The notes under the pieces: generated by a model
Database searches by the model: none
What the model was told of the DNA's origin: nothing
What the model saw: only the letters and a program-made list of their open reading frames with translations
Shown here: piece after piece, positions 15,408 to 23,956 of the stretch
Position numbering within the stretch: the stretch's first letter is position 1
How the letters are laid out: each line of letters starts with the position of its first letter
Assembly (NCBI GenBank): GCA_015064085.1
Contig: SVSX01000018.1
Span: forward strand, 1-32,911
From: Oscillospiraceae bacterium
GTDB taxonomy: Bacteria; Bacillota; Clostridia; Oscillospirales; CAG-272
Reading direction: 5' to 3'
DNA: 32,911 nt
Program-made: the position numbers and the translations under genes

Positions 15408-18400
15408 CCCAATCGTCTCCTTTCTTCTTTGAAATATCGTCAATATTAAGCTCAAGCACCTTAGAGATACCTCTCTCGGGCATTGTAACACCGTAAAGTC
15501 TGTTCGCCGCCTCCATAGTACCTCTTCTGTGGGTGATGAGTATGAACTGTGTCTCGCTTGAATATCTCTTTATATACTCCGCAAATCTTGCAACGTTAAC
15601 CTCGTCAAGCGCCGCCTCGATCTCATCAAGGATACAGAAGGGCGTGGGGTTGACCTGAATTATTGCGAAGAAGAGGGCAATTCCGATAAATGATTGCTCT
15701 CCGCCCGAAAGCTGAACAAGGCTCTTGATTATCTTACCGGGAGGCGCTGCCTTTATTTCTATTCCGCTTTCAAGCACGTTTTCGGGATCTGTCAGCGAGA
15801 GCTCTGCCGAGCCTCCTCCGAAAAGCTCGGAGAATACACGGTTGAAATTCTCGTTTATCTTGTTGAAGGATTCGATAAAGGCGGTCTTCATCTCCCCCTC
15901 AAGCTTACCGATAATATCGAGAAGGTCGTCTCTTGAAGCGGTGAGGTCCTTGATCTGACCGTCCATATAGTCGTACCTCGCCTTGACGTCCTTATATTTG
16001 TTGACCGCGTCAAGGTCGACGTTACCGAGGGCGCGAAGCTTGTTTCTGCATTCGGTCTGCTTTGCGGCGGTCTCGGCTCTCATCGACGCGTCGATAAGAG
16101 GATATCCAAGGGTCAGTGCCTCGTTTCTCGTGAGCTCGTGCTCGTCCCAAAGCTTTGTGGCAAGCTTATCCTGCTCTGCCCTGAGATTAGAGAGCTTGTT
16201 CTCGAGCTTTGAGTAATCCCTGAATATAAGCTCCTTCTGAGACATTTTTTCTCTTATCTTGGTATTTACGGCGTTGAGTCTTCTCTCAAATTCAAATCCG
16301 CCCTCCTCGAGCTTCGCTCTCTCGGCGTTGAGTGCCGAAAGCTTCTTTTCGCCCTCGGAGAATTTTTCTCTGTTGACCTTCTGCGCACCGTTGTATTCAA
16401 CGATCTTTGCCCTGAGCTCCTTGATACGCATATCAAGCTCCTCAAGCTGAGCGCCGAAGGAATCTATATGTGCCTTTGACATCTCGAGCATAGATCTTTC
16501 TGTCTCGATATCCTTCTGTATCTCACTGACCGAGATGTAAAGCGAAGTCATAAGCGCCTCAGCCTCAGCCTTCATATCAAGTGCCTGAGATCTCTCGATA
16601 TCCTTTGCCTCACGGACAGCGCTTATCTCCTCGATACGGAGCTTATACTCTGCCTCCTTCTTTTTGAATTCGGCAAGATCCTCCTCATATCGGGTCTTCA
16701 TTCTGTCGATCTCCTCAAAGTCGGCGCGAAGCTTTGCTATAAGCCCCTCATTGGCGTCGAGCTTTGCCGAAAGCTGCTCGAGCTTGGTATTCTGAGATCC
16801 CTGAAGCACACTGAGAAGCCTCTTCTTTTCCTCAGCCGAGTCTCTCTTGTCCTCACGCTCACCGATCTCGTCGGCAAGGAGTCTGACTCTCTCCTCAGCC
16901 TTCGAAAGACGATCTCTGAGCTCCTTAAGCTCCACCTCAAGTCTCTTTATCTCACCCGCTCTTCCGAGAATATTTCCGTTCTGCTTTACAGAACCTCCCG
17001 TAAATGAGCCTCCGACGTTTATCTGCTGACCGTCAAGCGTGACGGCTCGGACTCTGTATCCAAGCGCCTTTGCCATAACTGTCGCGTTATCGATATTGTC
17101 AAATACCACTGTGCGTCCGAGAAGAGAGGAAAGCACGTTTCCAAACTTTTCGTCAAAGGAGACCAGCCTGTCCGCCACATCTATGTAACCCGCAAAGCCC
17201 GAAGCGTCCTTCATTTCGGGTGTGGGTTTCTGAGGCTTCATAGAAGTAAGTGGGAAGAAGGTCGCTCTTCCCGCCTCGGCGCGGCGAAGGGCAAACATTG
17301 CCGCCTTCGCGACGCTTTCGTCCTCGACAACAATATTCTGAAGATTTGCGCCGAGAGCCGTCTCTATCGCAGTAACAAATCTGTCATCAACGCTTATCAC
17401 CTTCGAGAGAGGACCGTATATCTTACCGCAAGGAATGCCTCCTCTGTCGGTTATCCTGCCCTCTGCGTACTGCTTCATAACAAAGCGCACACTGCCCGAA
17501 TATCCCTCAAATTGCGCTTCCATAGCGCGGAAGGTATCTATTCTCTGAGATATTGAATCGGCTTTAAGCTTGAGAGCGGCGTTATTTTCGCCCTCCTCGT
17601 CACGGGTTCTGTAAAGCTCTCCGAGCTTTTCGGTAAGCTCTGCAATCTCCGCCTCGGTCTTTCGAAGCTCATCAGCGTATCCGTCAGCCGCCTTTTTGGC
17701 TATAGCGCACTGAGAGTTAAGATCGGACGAAATATTTTCATATCCCGCGATTTCCTCGAGAATAGAGATATTTCGGTCGCTGCCCGACTCCTTGGCATTT
17801 TCCAGGACAGACATTCTAACCTTGATATCCATTGCCTCCGCCTCAAGGGCGTGGAGATCGTCAAGCGTTCTCGCTATATCAAATTCAAGCGCCTTAGCGA
17901 GTGAGTCCTGCTCCCTCTGCTTATTGCGGGCGTTTTCATATTCGGCTTCCTTTGCGCCGAGAGTCTCCTCAAGCTCGGATATCCTCTTCGTACGCTTAAG
18001 AGAGTTTTCGTTTTCATTTTCGATCGATCTCTTAGCAGAAAGCGAGTTTCCCTCAGCCTGAGCGATAAGCTCCTCGGTGTGGAGTATGTTGGTCTCGGTG
18101 ACTCTATACTCGCTGTCGAGGGCGTGATTGTCGGCGGTCTGTGTTCTAATCTCAGACAAAAGCTTTTCCGATGCCATCTTGTTATTCTGAGATGCCTCAA
18201 AAAGCTTTTCGTTCTGTGCTTCAAGACCCTTTATTGCATCCTCGGCGGTCTCAAGATCAAATGTCGCTCTCTTGAAATCCTCCTCGGTCTTCTGTATGTC
18301 ACCTCTGAGCTTGTCGGTATCATAGAGCCAGAGCTGAACGTCGACCCTCTTCTTTGTTTCAAGAAGATCGATAGCCTTCTTTGCCTTCTCCGCTTCCTTC

Positions 18401-19023
18401 TCAAGCGGAGCGACCTGAGCCGCAACCTCGACGAAAACGTCGTTGATACGCGTCATATTCTCCTCGGTCGCCTTCAGCTTTCTCTCGGTATCGCTCTTTT
18501 TGAAACGATACTTGGCTATACCCGAAGCGTCCTCAAAGATACTCCTTCTCTCGTCGCTCTTCTTGGATACCATTTCGGCTATCTTACCCTGACCGATGAT
18601 CGAATATCCGTCTCGTCCGATACCCGTATTCATAAAGAGCTCGTATATATCGCGGAGTCTTACTGCTCTGCGGTTTATAAAATATTCACTTTCACCCGCT
18701 CTGTAATAGCGTCTGGTTACCGTGACCTCGTCATAGGGGCAGTCCAGCCTTCCGAACATACCCGTATTGTCAAAGGTGACCGACACCTCGGCGTATCCCA
18801 TAGGCTTACGGCTATCCGCTCCGCCAAAGATGATATCCTCCATCTTTGTTCCACGTATCGACTTTGAGGACACCTCGCCGAGAACCCAACGCATAGCATC
18901 GGAAATATTCGATTTTCCGCTTCCGTTCGGTCCGACTATGACAGTTGAGCCCCCCTCAAAGGTAAGCTTGGTCTTATCGGGAAAGGACTTAAACCCCTGC
19001 AACTCTAACGATTTAAGATACAC
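15391..19023 (-). CDS. smc: Chromosome partition protein Smc
   Basis: 1210-residue SMC ATPase that with ScpA/ScpB condenses and separates chromosomes. Walker A is G-P-N-G-S-G-K-S-N at 31-39. Long coiled coils flank a hinge at roughly 490-660 (G-G-I-P-C-G-K-I-Y-G-P-L region and G-G-S-F-T-G-G-S). The C-terminal head has the signature L-S-G-G-E-Q at 1105-1110 and Walker B F-C-I-L-D-E-I-E-A-A-L-D-E at about 1129-1141. Length is typical. The start is GTG, 7 bases after AAGGAG and at the conserved M-Y-L-K-S-L-E-L-Q-G-F-K-S-F. It follows the radical SAM gene by 26 bases and overlaps ftsY. scpA/scpB are not in the window. Confidence 0.97.
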   Translation of the reverse strand: MYLKSLELQGFKSFPDKTKLTFEGGSTVIVGPNGSGKSNISDAMRWVLGEVSSKSIRGTKMEDIIFGGADSRKPMGYAEVSVTFDNTGMFGRLDCPYDEVTVTRRYYRAGESEYFINRRAVRLRDIYELFMNTGIGRDGYSIIGQGKIAEMVSKKSDERRSIFEDASGIAKYRFKKSDTERKLKATEENMTRINDVFVEVAAQVAPLEKEAEKAKKAIDLLETKKRVDVQLWLYDTDKLRGDIQKTEEDFKRATFDLETAEDAIKGLEAQNEKLFEASQNNKMASEKLLSEIRTQTADNHALDSEYRVTETNILHTEELIAQAEGNSLSAKRSIENENENSLKRTKRISELEETLGAKEAEYENARNKQREQDSLAKALEFDIARTLDDLHALEAEAMDIKVRMSVLENAKESGSDRNISILEEIAGYENISSDLNSQCAIAKKAADGYADELRKTEAEIAELTEKLGELYRTRDEEGENNAALKLKADSISQRIDTFRAMEAQFEGYSGSVRFVMKQYAEGRITDRGGIPCGKIYGPLSKVISVDDRFVTAIETALGANLQNIVVEDESVAKAAMFALRRAEAGRATFFPLTSMKPQKPTPEMKDASGFAGYIDVADRLVSFDEKFGNVLSSLLGRTVVFDNIDNATVMAKALGYRVRAVTLDGQQINVGGSFTGGSVKQNGNILGRAGEIKRLEVELKELRDRLSKAEERVRLLADEIGEREDKRDSAEEKKRLLSVLQGSQNTKLEQLSAKLDANEGLIAKLRADFEEIDRMKTRYEEDLAEFKKKEAEYKLRIEEISAVREAKDIERSQALDMKAEAEALMTSLYISVSEIQKDIETERSMLEMSKAHIDSFGAQLEELDMRIKELRAKIVEYNGAQKVNREKFSEGEKKLSALNAERAKLEEGGFEFERRLNAVNTKIREKMSQKELIFRDYSKLENKLSNLRAEQDKLATKLWDEHELTRNEALTLGYPLIDASMRAETAAKQTECRNKLRALGNVDLDAVNKYKDVKARYDYMDGQIKDLTASRDDLLDIIGKLEGEMKTAFIESFNKINENFNRVFSELFGGGSAELSLTDPENVLESGIEIKAAPPGKIIKSLVQLSGGEQSFIGIALFFAIIQVNPTPFCILDEIEAALDEVNVARFAEYIKRYSSETQFILITHRRGTMEAANRLYGVTMPERGISKVLELNIDDISKKKGDDWDGIFG

Positions 19024-19049
19024 TTGCTTTCTCCTTGCTGAAAAATTTA

Positions 19050-20084
19050 TTAGCCGCCATCAATTTGATCCAAACAATCTAATACTATATTATAACCCAT
19101 AATTTCATTTTTTTCAAGGATTTTTATCTTATTAAATCCATATTTTTTACATATTCTTATTTTATTTCGGCGATTTTGTCCCGAAACCTTTGATACCGCG
19201 CCTGAGGGAGCATATATGACAAGAGTTTTTCCTCTTTTCTCGGGTGCTTTATCAAGCTCTTCGCAGATCTTTTCATAGAAGAGCTCACCCATCGCAAGCT
19301 CCCCGACAGCGCTTTGATTTGCGCCGCCGTAGACCTCTCCGTCATCCGAAAGATTTTCCGACGCGCAAAGTCCAACTCTTATGCAGGGTACACCGAAGCG
19401 GTCGAATACCGCCAGAACTCCCTTTGTCCTTTTGACAGCCGTCTCCTCGGAAAGAGGAGTATATACACCACGCTCAGACATAGCGCAGAGGGTAGTGTTT
19501 CTGAAAACCACCGTCGGGTAAACTCTCGCGGCATCAGCTCCCATACGACATATAGCCTCGGCGGTCATCTCTTCGCTCTTGCTATCCGACTCGGGAAGTC
19601 CCACCATCATCTGTCCCACAAGCTCAAAGCCATACTCCTTCACAAGCTTACACGCCATCTCGGAGTCTTTTGCGGTATGTCCCCTTCTTGAAGCGAGAAG
19701 GACCTTGTCGTCCATACTTTGTATTCCAAGCTCAACGGCAGTCACCCCATATTTTTTTAATATGTCGAGCCTTTCTCTGTCTATATAGTCGGGTCTTGTT
19801 GAAAGTCTTATGCCGTTCACGCGTCCGCTGTCCACGTATTCTTTTGCGAGAGAAAGAAGATATATCATAAGCTCTCTGTCTATTCCCGTAAACGAGCCGC
19901 CGAAAAAGGCGATCTCTCTGTATGAGTCCTTCGGAAGTGTCGCCAACACCTCCTCTATCTCATCCCTTACCTTTTCCCTCTCAAAGCTCTGCTTTCCCGA
20001 AATAGACCGCTGATTGCAGAACACGCAGTCATTTGGACAGCCCAGATGCGGTATAAATATCGGTATATTAACGTGTTTCTTCAT
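19050..20084 (-). CDS. Elp3-like radical SAM protein
   Basis: 344-residue radical SAM protein of the bacterial group related to Elp3, lacking the acetyltransferase domain. The iron-sulfur site is C-P-N-D-C-V-F-C-N-Q (CxxxCxxC) in the first 25 residues, followed by F-F-G-G-S-F-T-G-I-D, R-L-S-T-R-P-D-Y-I and V-E-L-G-I-Q-S-M-D-D-K-V-L, all Elp3-type motifs. A gene of this kind between rnc and smc recurs in Clostridia. Real Elp3 modifies wobble uridine in tRNA; whether this shorter form does is unknown. ATG 20084 is chosen (GAGG 7 bases upstream) over an in-frame TTG six bases earlier. Confidence 0.85.
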   Translation of the reverse strand: MKKHVNIPIFIPHLGCPNDCVFCNQRSISGKQSFEREKVRDEIEEVLATLPKDSYREIAFFGGSFTGIDRELMIYLLSLAKEYVDSGRVNGIRLSTRPDYIDRERLDILKKYGVTAVELGIQSMDDKVLLASRRGHTAKDSEMACKLVKEYGFELVGQMMVGLPESDSKSEEMTAEAICRMGADAARVYPTVVFRNTTLCAMSERGVYTPLSEETAVKRTKGVLAVFDRFGVPCIRVGLCASENLSDDGEVYGGANQSAVGELAMGELFYEKICEELDKAPEKRGKTLVIYAPSGAVSKVSGQNRRNKIRICKKYGFNKIKILEKNEIMGYNIVLDCLDQIDGG

Positions 20085-20107
20085 TTTCAAACCTCAATAA
20101 CCTTTTA

Positions 20108-20136
20108 TAGGGACCGTCGTTATCCGAAGGTCCCTA
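20108..20136 (-). other. Stable hairpin between rnc and the radical SAM gene, no U-tract
   Basis: TAGGGACC (20108-20115) pairs perfectly with GGTCCCTA (20129-20136), and TCG/CGA inside extend it by 3 bp after a single mismatch. It starts 8 bases after the rnc stop. On the minus strand it is followed by TAAAAGG, not by a run of U, so it is more likely an RNA processing or stability element than a terminator. Confidence 0.55.
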
Positions 20137-20143
20137 CCGAATT

Positions 20144-20872
20144 CTATTCTTCAATCTCACCGAAGAGACGCAGTGCCTCGTTTGCGGCATTCTGTTCCGC
20201 CTCGCGCTTGGTTTTTCCCTTTCCTCTGCCTATTACGTTAGAGTTGAGTCTTGCCTCTACCTCAAAGGTCTTGCTGTGATCGGGTCCGCTCTCACCCACG
20301 GTAACGTACTCAAGGAAATCACCCTCAGCCTGCTGAATAAGCTGCTGTAGCTCGGTCTTGTAGTCGCTGTAGATACCGTTGGTTTTAAGGTTTTTGATCT
20401 CATCCTTTACAAGAGGAAGCAGAAAAGCCGACACTGTATCCTTTGCGGGAAGTCCTCTCTCCTCCGCGTCAAGATACACTGCCGCAAGGAGAGCTTCAAA
20501 GGCGTTTTCGAGAAGAGACTGACGGTGTCTGCCGTCGTTTTTCTCCTCGCCCCTTCCAAGGTAAAGATAATTTCCGAGTCCGATCCTTCTCGCGTATCCC
20601 GCGAGAGCCGAAGATTGTACAAGAGCGGCTCTGAGCTTGGTCAGCTCACCCTCGGGAATATCTCTGTATGTCGAGTAAAGATACTCACTGACAATGATAG
20701 ACAGCACCGAGTCTCCAAGGAACTCAAGTCTTTCGTTGCAAGGAACTATCTGTCTTCTCGCCTTAAGCTCATTAGCGTAGGACGAATGTGTCAAGGCTTC
20801 GCGGAGAATATTCAAATTTTTAAATTCATATCCGATGGCTTTCTCAAGCCCCTGGGTCTCCATTGGATACAT
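20144..20872 (-). CDS. rnc: Ribonuclease III
   Basis: 242-residue double-strand-specific endoribonuclease for rRNA processing and mRNA turnover. The signature N46-E-R-L-E-F-L-G-D-S-V-L is intact, as is the second acidic cluster E-N-A-F-E-A-L-L-A-A-V-Y-L-D near 120. The C-terminal dsRNA-binding domain runs from about 165 to 236 (D-Y-K-T-E-L-Q-Q and G-K-T-K-R-E-A-E-Q-N-A-A). AAGGAG lies 7 bases before ATG. In most Firmicutes rnc follows acpP; here it follows an SGNH hydrolase by 10 bases. A stem with no U-tract lies just after the gene. Confidence 0.97.
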   Translation of the reverse strand: MYPMETQGLEKAIGYEFKNLNILREALTHSSYANELKARRQIVPCNERLEFLGDSVLSIIVSEYLYSTYRDIPEGELTKLRAALVQSSALAGYARRIGLGNYLYLGRGEEKNDGRHRQSLLENAFEALLAAVYLDAEERGLPAKDTVSAFLLPLVKDEIKNLKTNGIYSDYKTELQQLIQQAEGDFLEYVTVGESGPDHSKTFEVEARLNSNVIGRGKGKTKREAEQNAANEALRLFGEIEE

Positions 20873-20882
20873 TTTTATCTCC

Positions 20883-21551
20883 TTATCTCAAACCGCACTC
20901 GCGAAGCGCGGGAATCAAGCATTCGGCTATTTTTTCCATTCCGAGATCATTTGGATGATTAAACTCGCCGTGAGTCGCCTCATCTGTACGTATATCACCG
21001 AGCATTATAAATCTGTCGCCGTATTTTTCAGCCACCGACTGTCTCTCGGCATCGATATTGCCGCGAATAAAGAAGCCCTGAAGGTGAATGACCACAGCGC
21101 CTTCCTTTGCGCTGAGCGCGGATCTGAGCCTGTCGTAGGCATCGGCGAAGCTGCAACCAAATTTCCTCTCGCCTCTTATATACGCCCCCGGGGTATTCGC
21201 GCCAAAAAACATCACAACGATATCAGCACCGTATTCTATCGATTTTCTAAGACCGCTCTGAATATCAAATGTATCGAATTCTCTTTCAAAATCCGCCACC
21301 TGAGATATAGCAAATCCTGCGTCGGGATTGGTCTTTATCAGCTCCTCGACAGAGAGATGCACGTAGTCGTGCGCCTCGTCACTTGCCGCCATACCGCATA
21401 TTCTGTTCCAACCGATCTCAGGTCTGAGACCGTGCTTGGTCACCGAATTGCCGACGAAAAGTATCTTTTTTCCGCTGCCCTCGCGAACTATGTAAAAGCT
21501 TTCGGGATTCTGACTTTTTGACGAGACAATATTTTTCTGAAGGTCCTTCAT
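20883..21551 (-). CDS. SGNH/GDSL-type hydrolase
   Basis: 222-residue esterase-like protein without signal peptide, so cytoplasmic. Block I is F-V-G-N-S36-V-T with Asn replacing the Asp of GDS; block III is F-G-A-N-T; the C-terminal block is E196-F-N-H199-P-N, so the acid three residues before the His is Glu rather than the usual Asp. The fold is clear, the substrate is not. ATG follows the plsX stop by one base and its GGAGG lies inside the plsX end, so the two are coupled. It occupies the place normally held by acpP between plsX and rnc. A role in acyl or phospholipid metabolism is suggested by position only. Confidence 0.78.
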   Translation of the reverse strand: MKDLQKNIVSSKSQNPESFYIVREGSGKKILFVGNSVTKHGLRPEIGWNRICGMAASDEAHDYVHLSVEELIKTNPDAGFAISQVADFEREFDTFDIQSGLRKSIEYGADIVVMFFGANTPGAYIRGERKFGCSFADAYDRLRSALSAKEGAVVIHLQGFFIRGNIDAERQSVAEKYGDRFIMLGDIRTDEATHGEFNHPNDLGMEKIAECLIPALRECGLR

Positions 21552-21552
21552 T

Positions 21553-22596
21553 TCAGTTTTCCTCCGACACCTTCTGCGCCGCCTTTTCTTCCTTGCGAAG
21601 TCTCGAAAGCTCGGTCATATCTCCCGATATCGCCTCCGCCATTCCCGTACGGGCGCAGAATATCGCCTGACGGAGAGCGCTCTTGAAGGACTTTTCCTTT
21701 GACGAACCGTGAGCCTTGATGACGGGCTTCGCTATTCCGAGTATCGGCGCTCCGCCGTACTCGCTCGGATCAAATTTCTTTTTTATATCGGCAATGTCGC
21801 TCTTAACGAGCATCGCCGCCATCATTGTTTTGGGATTTTTATAGAAAAGATCCTTCATAGTGAGAAGCATCATTTTTCCCATTCCCTCTATGCTTTTAAG
21901 CAATACATTTCCTGTAAAGCCGTCGGTAACGAGAACGTCGCATTTGTCTCTCATCACCATATTGCCCTCGACGTTACCAACAAAGTTGATAAGCGGGCAA
22001 GCGGAAAGAAGCTTGTACGCCTCAAGCTGAAGCTCTGTTCCCTTTGTCTCCTCCGCACCGTTGTTGAGAAGTCCGACCCTTGGCTTTTCCACTCCGTGTA
22101 TCGTTCTCATATAAGCCGAGCCCATAACGGCAAACTGAAGAAGATACTCTGCCGTCACGTTGATATTCGCACCCGAATCGAGAAGCAGCACGGGCGGTGA
22201 CATAGGAAGCACCGCTCCAATCGCCGCCCTGCGCACTCCCGAGGCTCTTCTGACTATAAGAGACGCCCCTGTGAAAAGCGCTCCCGTGTTCCCCGCGCTT
22301 ATAAAGGCATCTCCCTTTCCGTCAGCCAACATTCTGAGTCCGACGCTCATAGAAGAGTCGGTCTTTCCCTTAGTTGCTGAGAGTGGGTCATCCTCCATAG
22401 TTATGACCTCTGTGCTGTGTACAAGCTCAAATTGAGAAATATCTATTTCATTATCCGACGCGATCTTACTTACGATATCGGAATCTCCGACCATAATATA
22501 TTCAACGTCGGGGTTTTCGGCGGCGGAAGCCTTAACTCCGCGTATAAGCTCAAGCGGAGCGTTATCGCCGCTCATAACGTCAACGATTATTTTCAT
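21553..22596 (-). CDS. plsX: Phosphate acyltransferase PlsX
   Basis: 347-residue peripheral membrane enzyme that converts acyl-ACP and phosphate to acyl-phosphate, the donor for PlsY in phosphatidic acid synthesis. M-K-I-I-V-D-V-M-S-G-D-N-A-P is the family start; F-I-S-A-G-N-T-G-A-L, L-L-D-S-G-A-N, L-L-N-N-G-A-E-E-T-K-G-T and V-T-D-G-F-T-G-N-V-L-L-K follow in the expected order. GAGGT lies 6 bases before ATG. It is 14 bases after trmFO and coupled to the SGNH gene. acpP and fab genes, frequent partners, are absent from the window. Confidence 0.96.
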   Translation of the reverse strand: MKIIVDVMSGDNAPLELIRGVKASAAENPDVEYIMVGDSDIVSKIASDNEIDISQFELVHSTEVITMEDDPLSATKGKTDSSMSVGLRMLADGKGDAFISAGNTGALFTGASLIVRRASGVRRAAIGAVLPMSPPVLLLDSGANINVTAEYLLQFAVMGSAYMRTIHGVEKPRVGLLNNGAEETKGTELQLEAYKLLSACPLINFVGNVEGNMVMRDKCDVLVTDGFTGNVLLKSIEGMGKMMLLTMKDLFYKNPKTMMAAMLVKSDIADIKKKFDPSEYGGAPILGIAKPVIKAHGSSKEKSFKSALRQAIFCARTGMAEAISGDMTELSRLRKEEKAAQKVSEEN

Positions 22597-22610
22597 TGCG
22601 TGACCTCGTT

Positions 22611-23942
22611 TTAATTTAAGATTTCCCTTTTTATTCTGTCGGTCTCCTCAAGTGCTCTCGTGGCAAGTGCCTCGTATTTTGCCCTTTTTCCACCCTTGAC
22701 CCTTGCGGGCAGAGGCTCAATTATACCAAAATTGGCATTCATCGGCACAAAGGCATTACCCCCTCCGAGAGAAACGTAGCTCGCCATAGCTCCGAGCATT
22801 GTAGTTCTCGGGAATACTATCCTTTCCTCGCCCTTTGCCTGTCTCGCGGCATTAAGACCAGCCACAAAGCCCGAGCCTGCCGACTCGATATAGCCCTCAA
22901 CACCCGTCATCTGTCCCGCAAAATATACATTCGGTCTTGCGAGCATAGAATAGGTATCCGAAAGCATACCCGGGGAATCAAGGTAGGTGTTTCTGTGCAT
23001 TACACCGTAGCGGAGGAACTCCGCATTTTCAAGTCCGGGGATCATTGAAAAGACCCTTTTCTGCTCGGGAAAGGCAAGATGAGTCTGAAATCCCACAAGA
23101 TTATACATCGTCCCCTCGGCATTCTCACGTCTTAGCTGTACCACGGCATAAGACTCAACTCCCGTTCTTGGATCGACCAGCCCAACGGGCTTGAGCGGTC
23201 CGAAGAGCAAGGTATCGTGACCTCTTTTTGCCATGACCTCAACGGGCATACAGCCCTCGAAGACCTTAAGGTCCTTCTGCTCTTCCCTGTCAAAATCCTT
23301 GAGCTCCGCCTCTCTGGCAGTGATCAGTGCCTCCCAGAAGGCATCATACTGCTCACGGGTCATAGGGCAGTTGATATAGTCTGCGTCACCCTTATCGTAT
23401 CTCGAAGCGAAAAAGGCAATGTCGGTGTTTATGCTGTCAAAATCGACTATAGGCGCGGCGGCATCAAAGAAGTGCAGCCCTTTACAGCCAAGCTTCTCCC
23501 TGATATATTTTGCCATTGCGTCCGAGGTAAGAGGTCCTGTGGCGATGACCGATATTCTGTCCTCATCCACAGACTCAGCCTCACATTCGATAACCTCGAT
23601 AAGCTCCGAGCCTCTTATTCTCTCTGTTATATACTCCGAAAAAAGATTTCTGTCCACCGCGAGAGCCGAGCCGGCGGGAACTCGCGTCGCGTCAGCCGCG
23701 CTCATTATCAGCGAGCCGTATCTTCTCAGCTCCTCCTTGAGAAGCCCGACCGCGTTCGACGTGCTGTCCGATCGCAAAGAGTTTGAGCAAACAAGCTCGG
23801 CAAATCCCTCACTTCGGTGAGCGGGAGTGAGCTTTTTCGGCTTCATCTCAAAAAGCCTTACTCTTACTCCTTCCTTTGCCGCCTGCCAAGCCGCCTCACA
23901 TCCTGCAAGACCTGCTCCGTATATATCTATCGTTCGATCCAT
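22611..23942 (-). CDS. trmFO: Methylenetetrahydrofolate-tRNA (uracil-5-)-methyltransferase TrmFO
   Basis: 443-residue FAD enzyme that makes m5U54 in the T-loop of tRNA using methylenetetrahydrofolate. The dinucleotide site is I-Y-G-A-G-L-A-G-C-E at the N-terminus. E-L-V-C-S-N-S-L-R-S-D is a family motif, and the end contains Y-F-A-G-Q-M-T-G-V-E-G-Y-I-E-S-A and F-V-P-M-N-A-N-F-G. ATG 23942 is chosen for the GGGGG Shine-Dalgarno and for starting just before the FAD motif; longer reading runs into topA. It lies 14 bases after topA, the standard topA-trmFO order. Confidence 0.96.
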   Translation of the reverse strand: MDRTIDIYGAGLAGCEAAWQAAKEGVRVRLFEMKPKKLTPAHRSEGFAELVCSNSLRSDSTSNAVGLLKEELRRYGSLIMSAADATRVPAGSALAVDRNLFSEYITERIRGSELIEVIECEAESVDEDRISVIATGPLTSDAMAKYIREKLGCKGLHFFDAAAPIVDFDSINTDIAFFASRYDKGDADYINCPMTREQYDAFWEALITAREAELKDFDREEQKDLKVFEGCMPVEVMAKRGHDTLLFGPLKPVGLVDPRTGVESYAVVQLRRENAEGTMYNLVGFQTHLAFPEQKRVFSMIPGLENAEFLRYGVMHRNTYLDSPGMLSDTYSMLARPNVYFAGQMTGVEGYIESAGSGFVAGLNAARQAKGEERIVFPRTTMLGAMASYVSLGGGNAFVPMNANFGIIEPLPARVKGGKRAKYEALATRALEETDRIKREILN

Positions 23943-23956
23943 TGTTTCCCCCGATC

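Noticed and set aside
18079..18867. Open frame of 262 codons on the plus strand inside smc
   Set aside because: Shadow of the Smc N-terminal coiled coil and head; no supporting signals.
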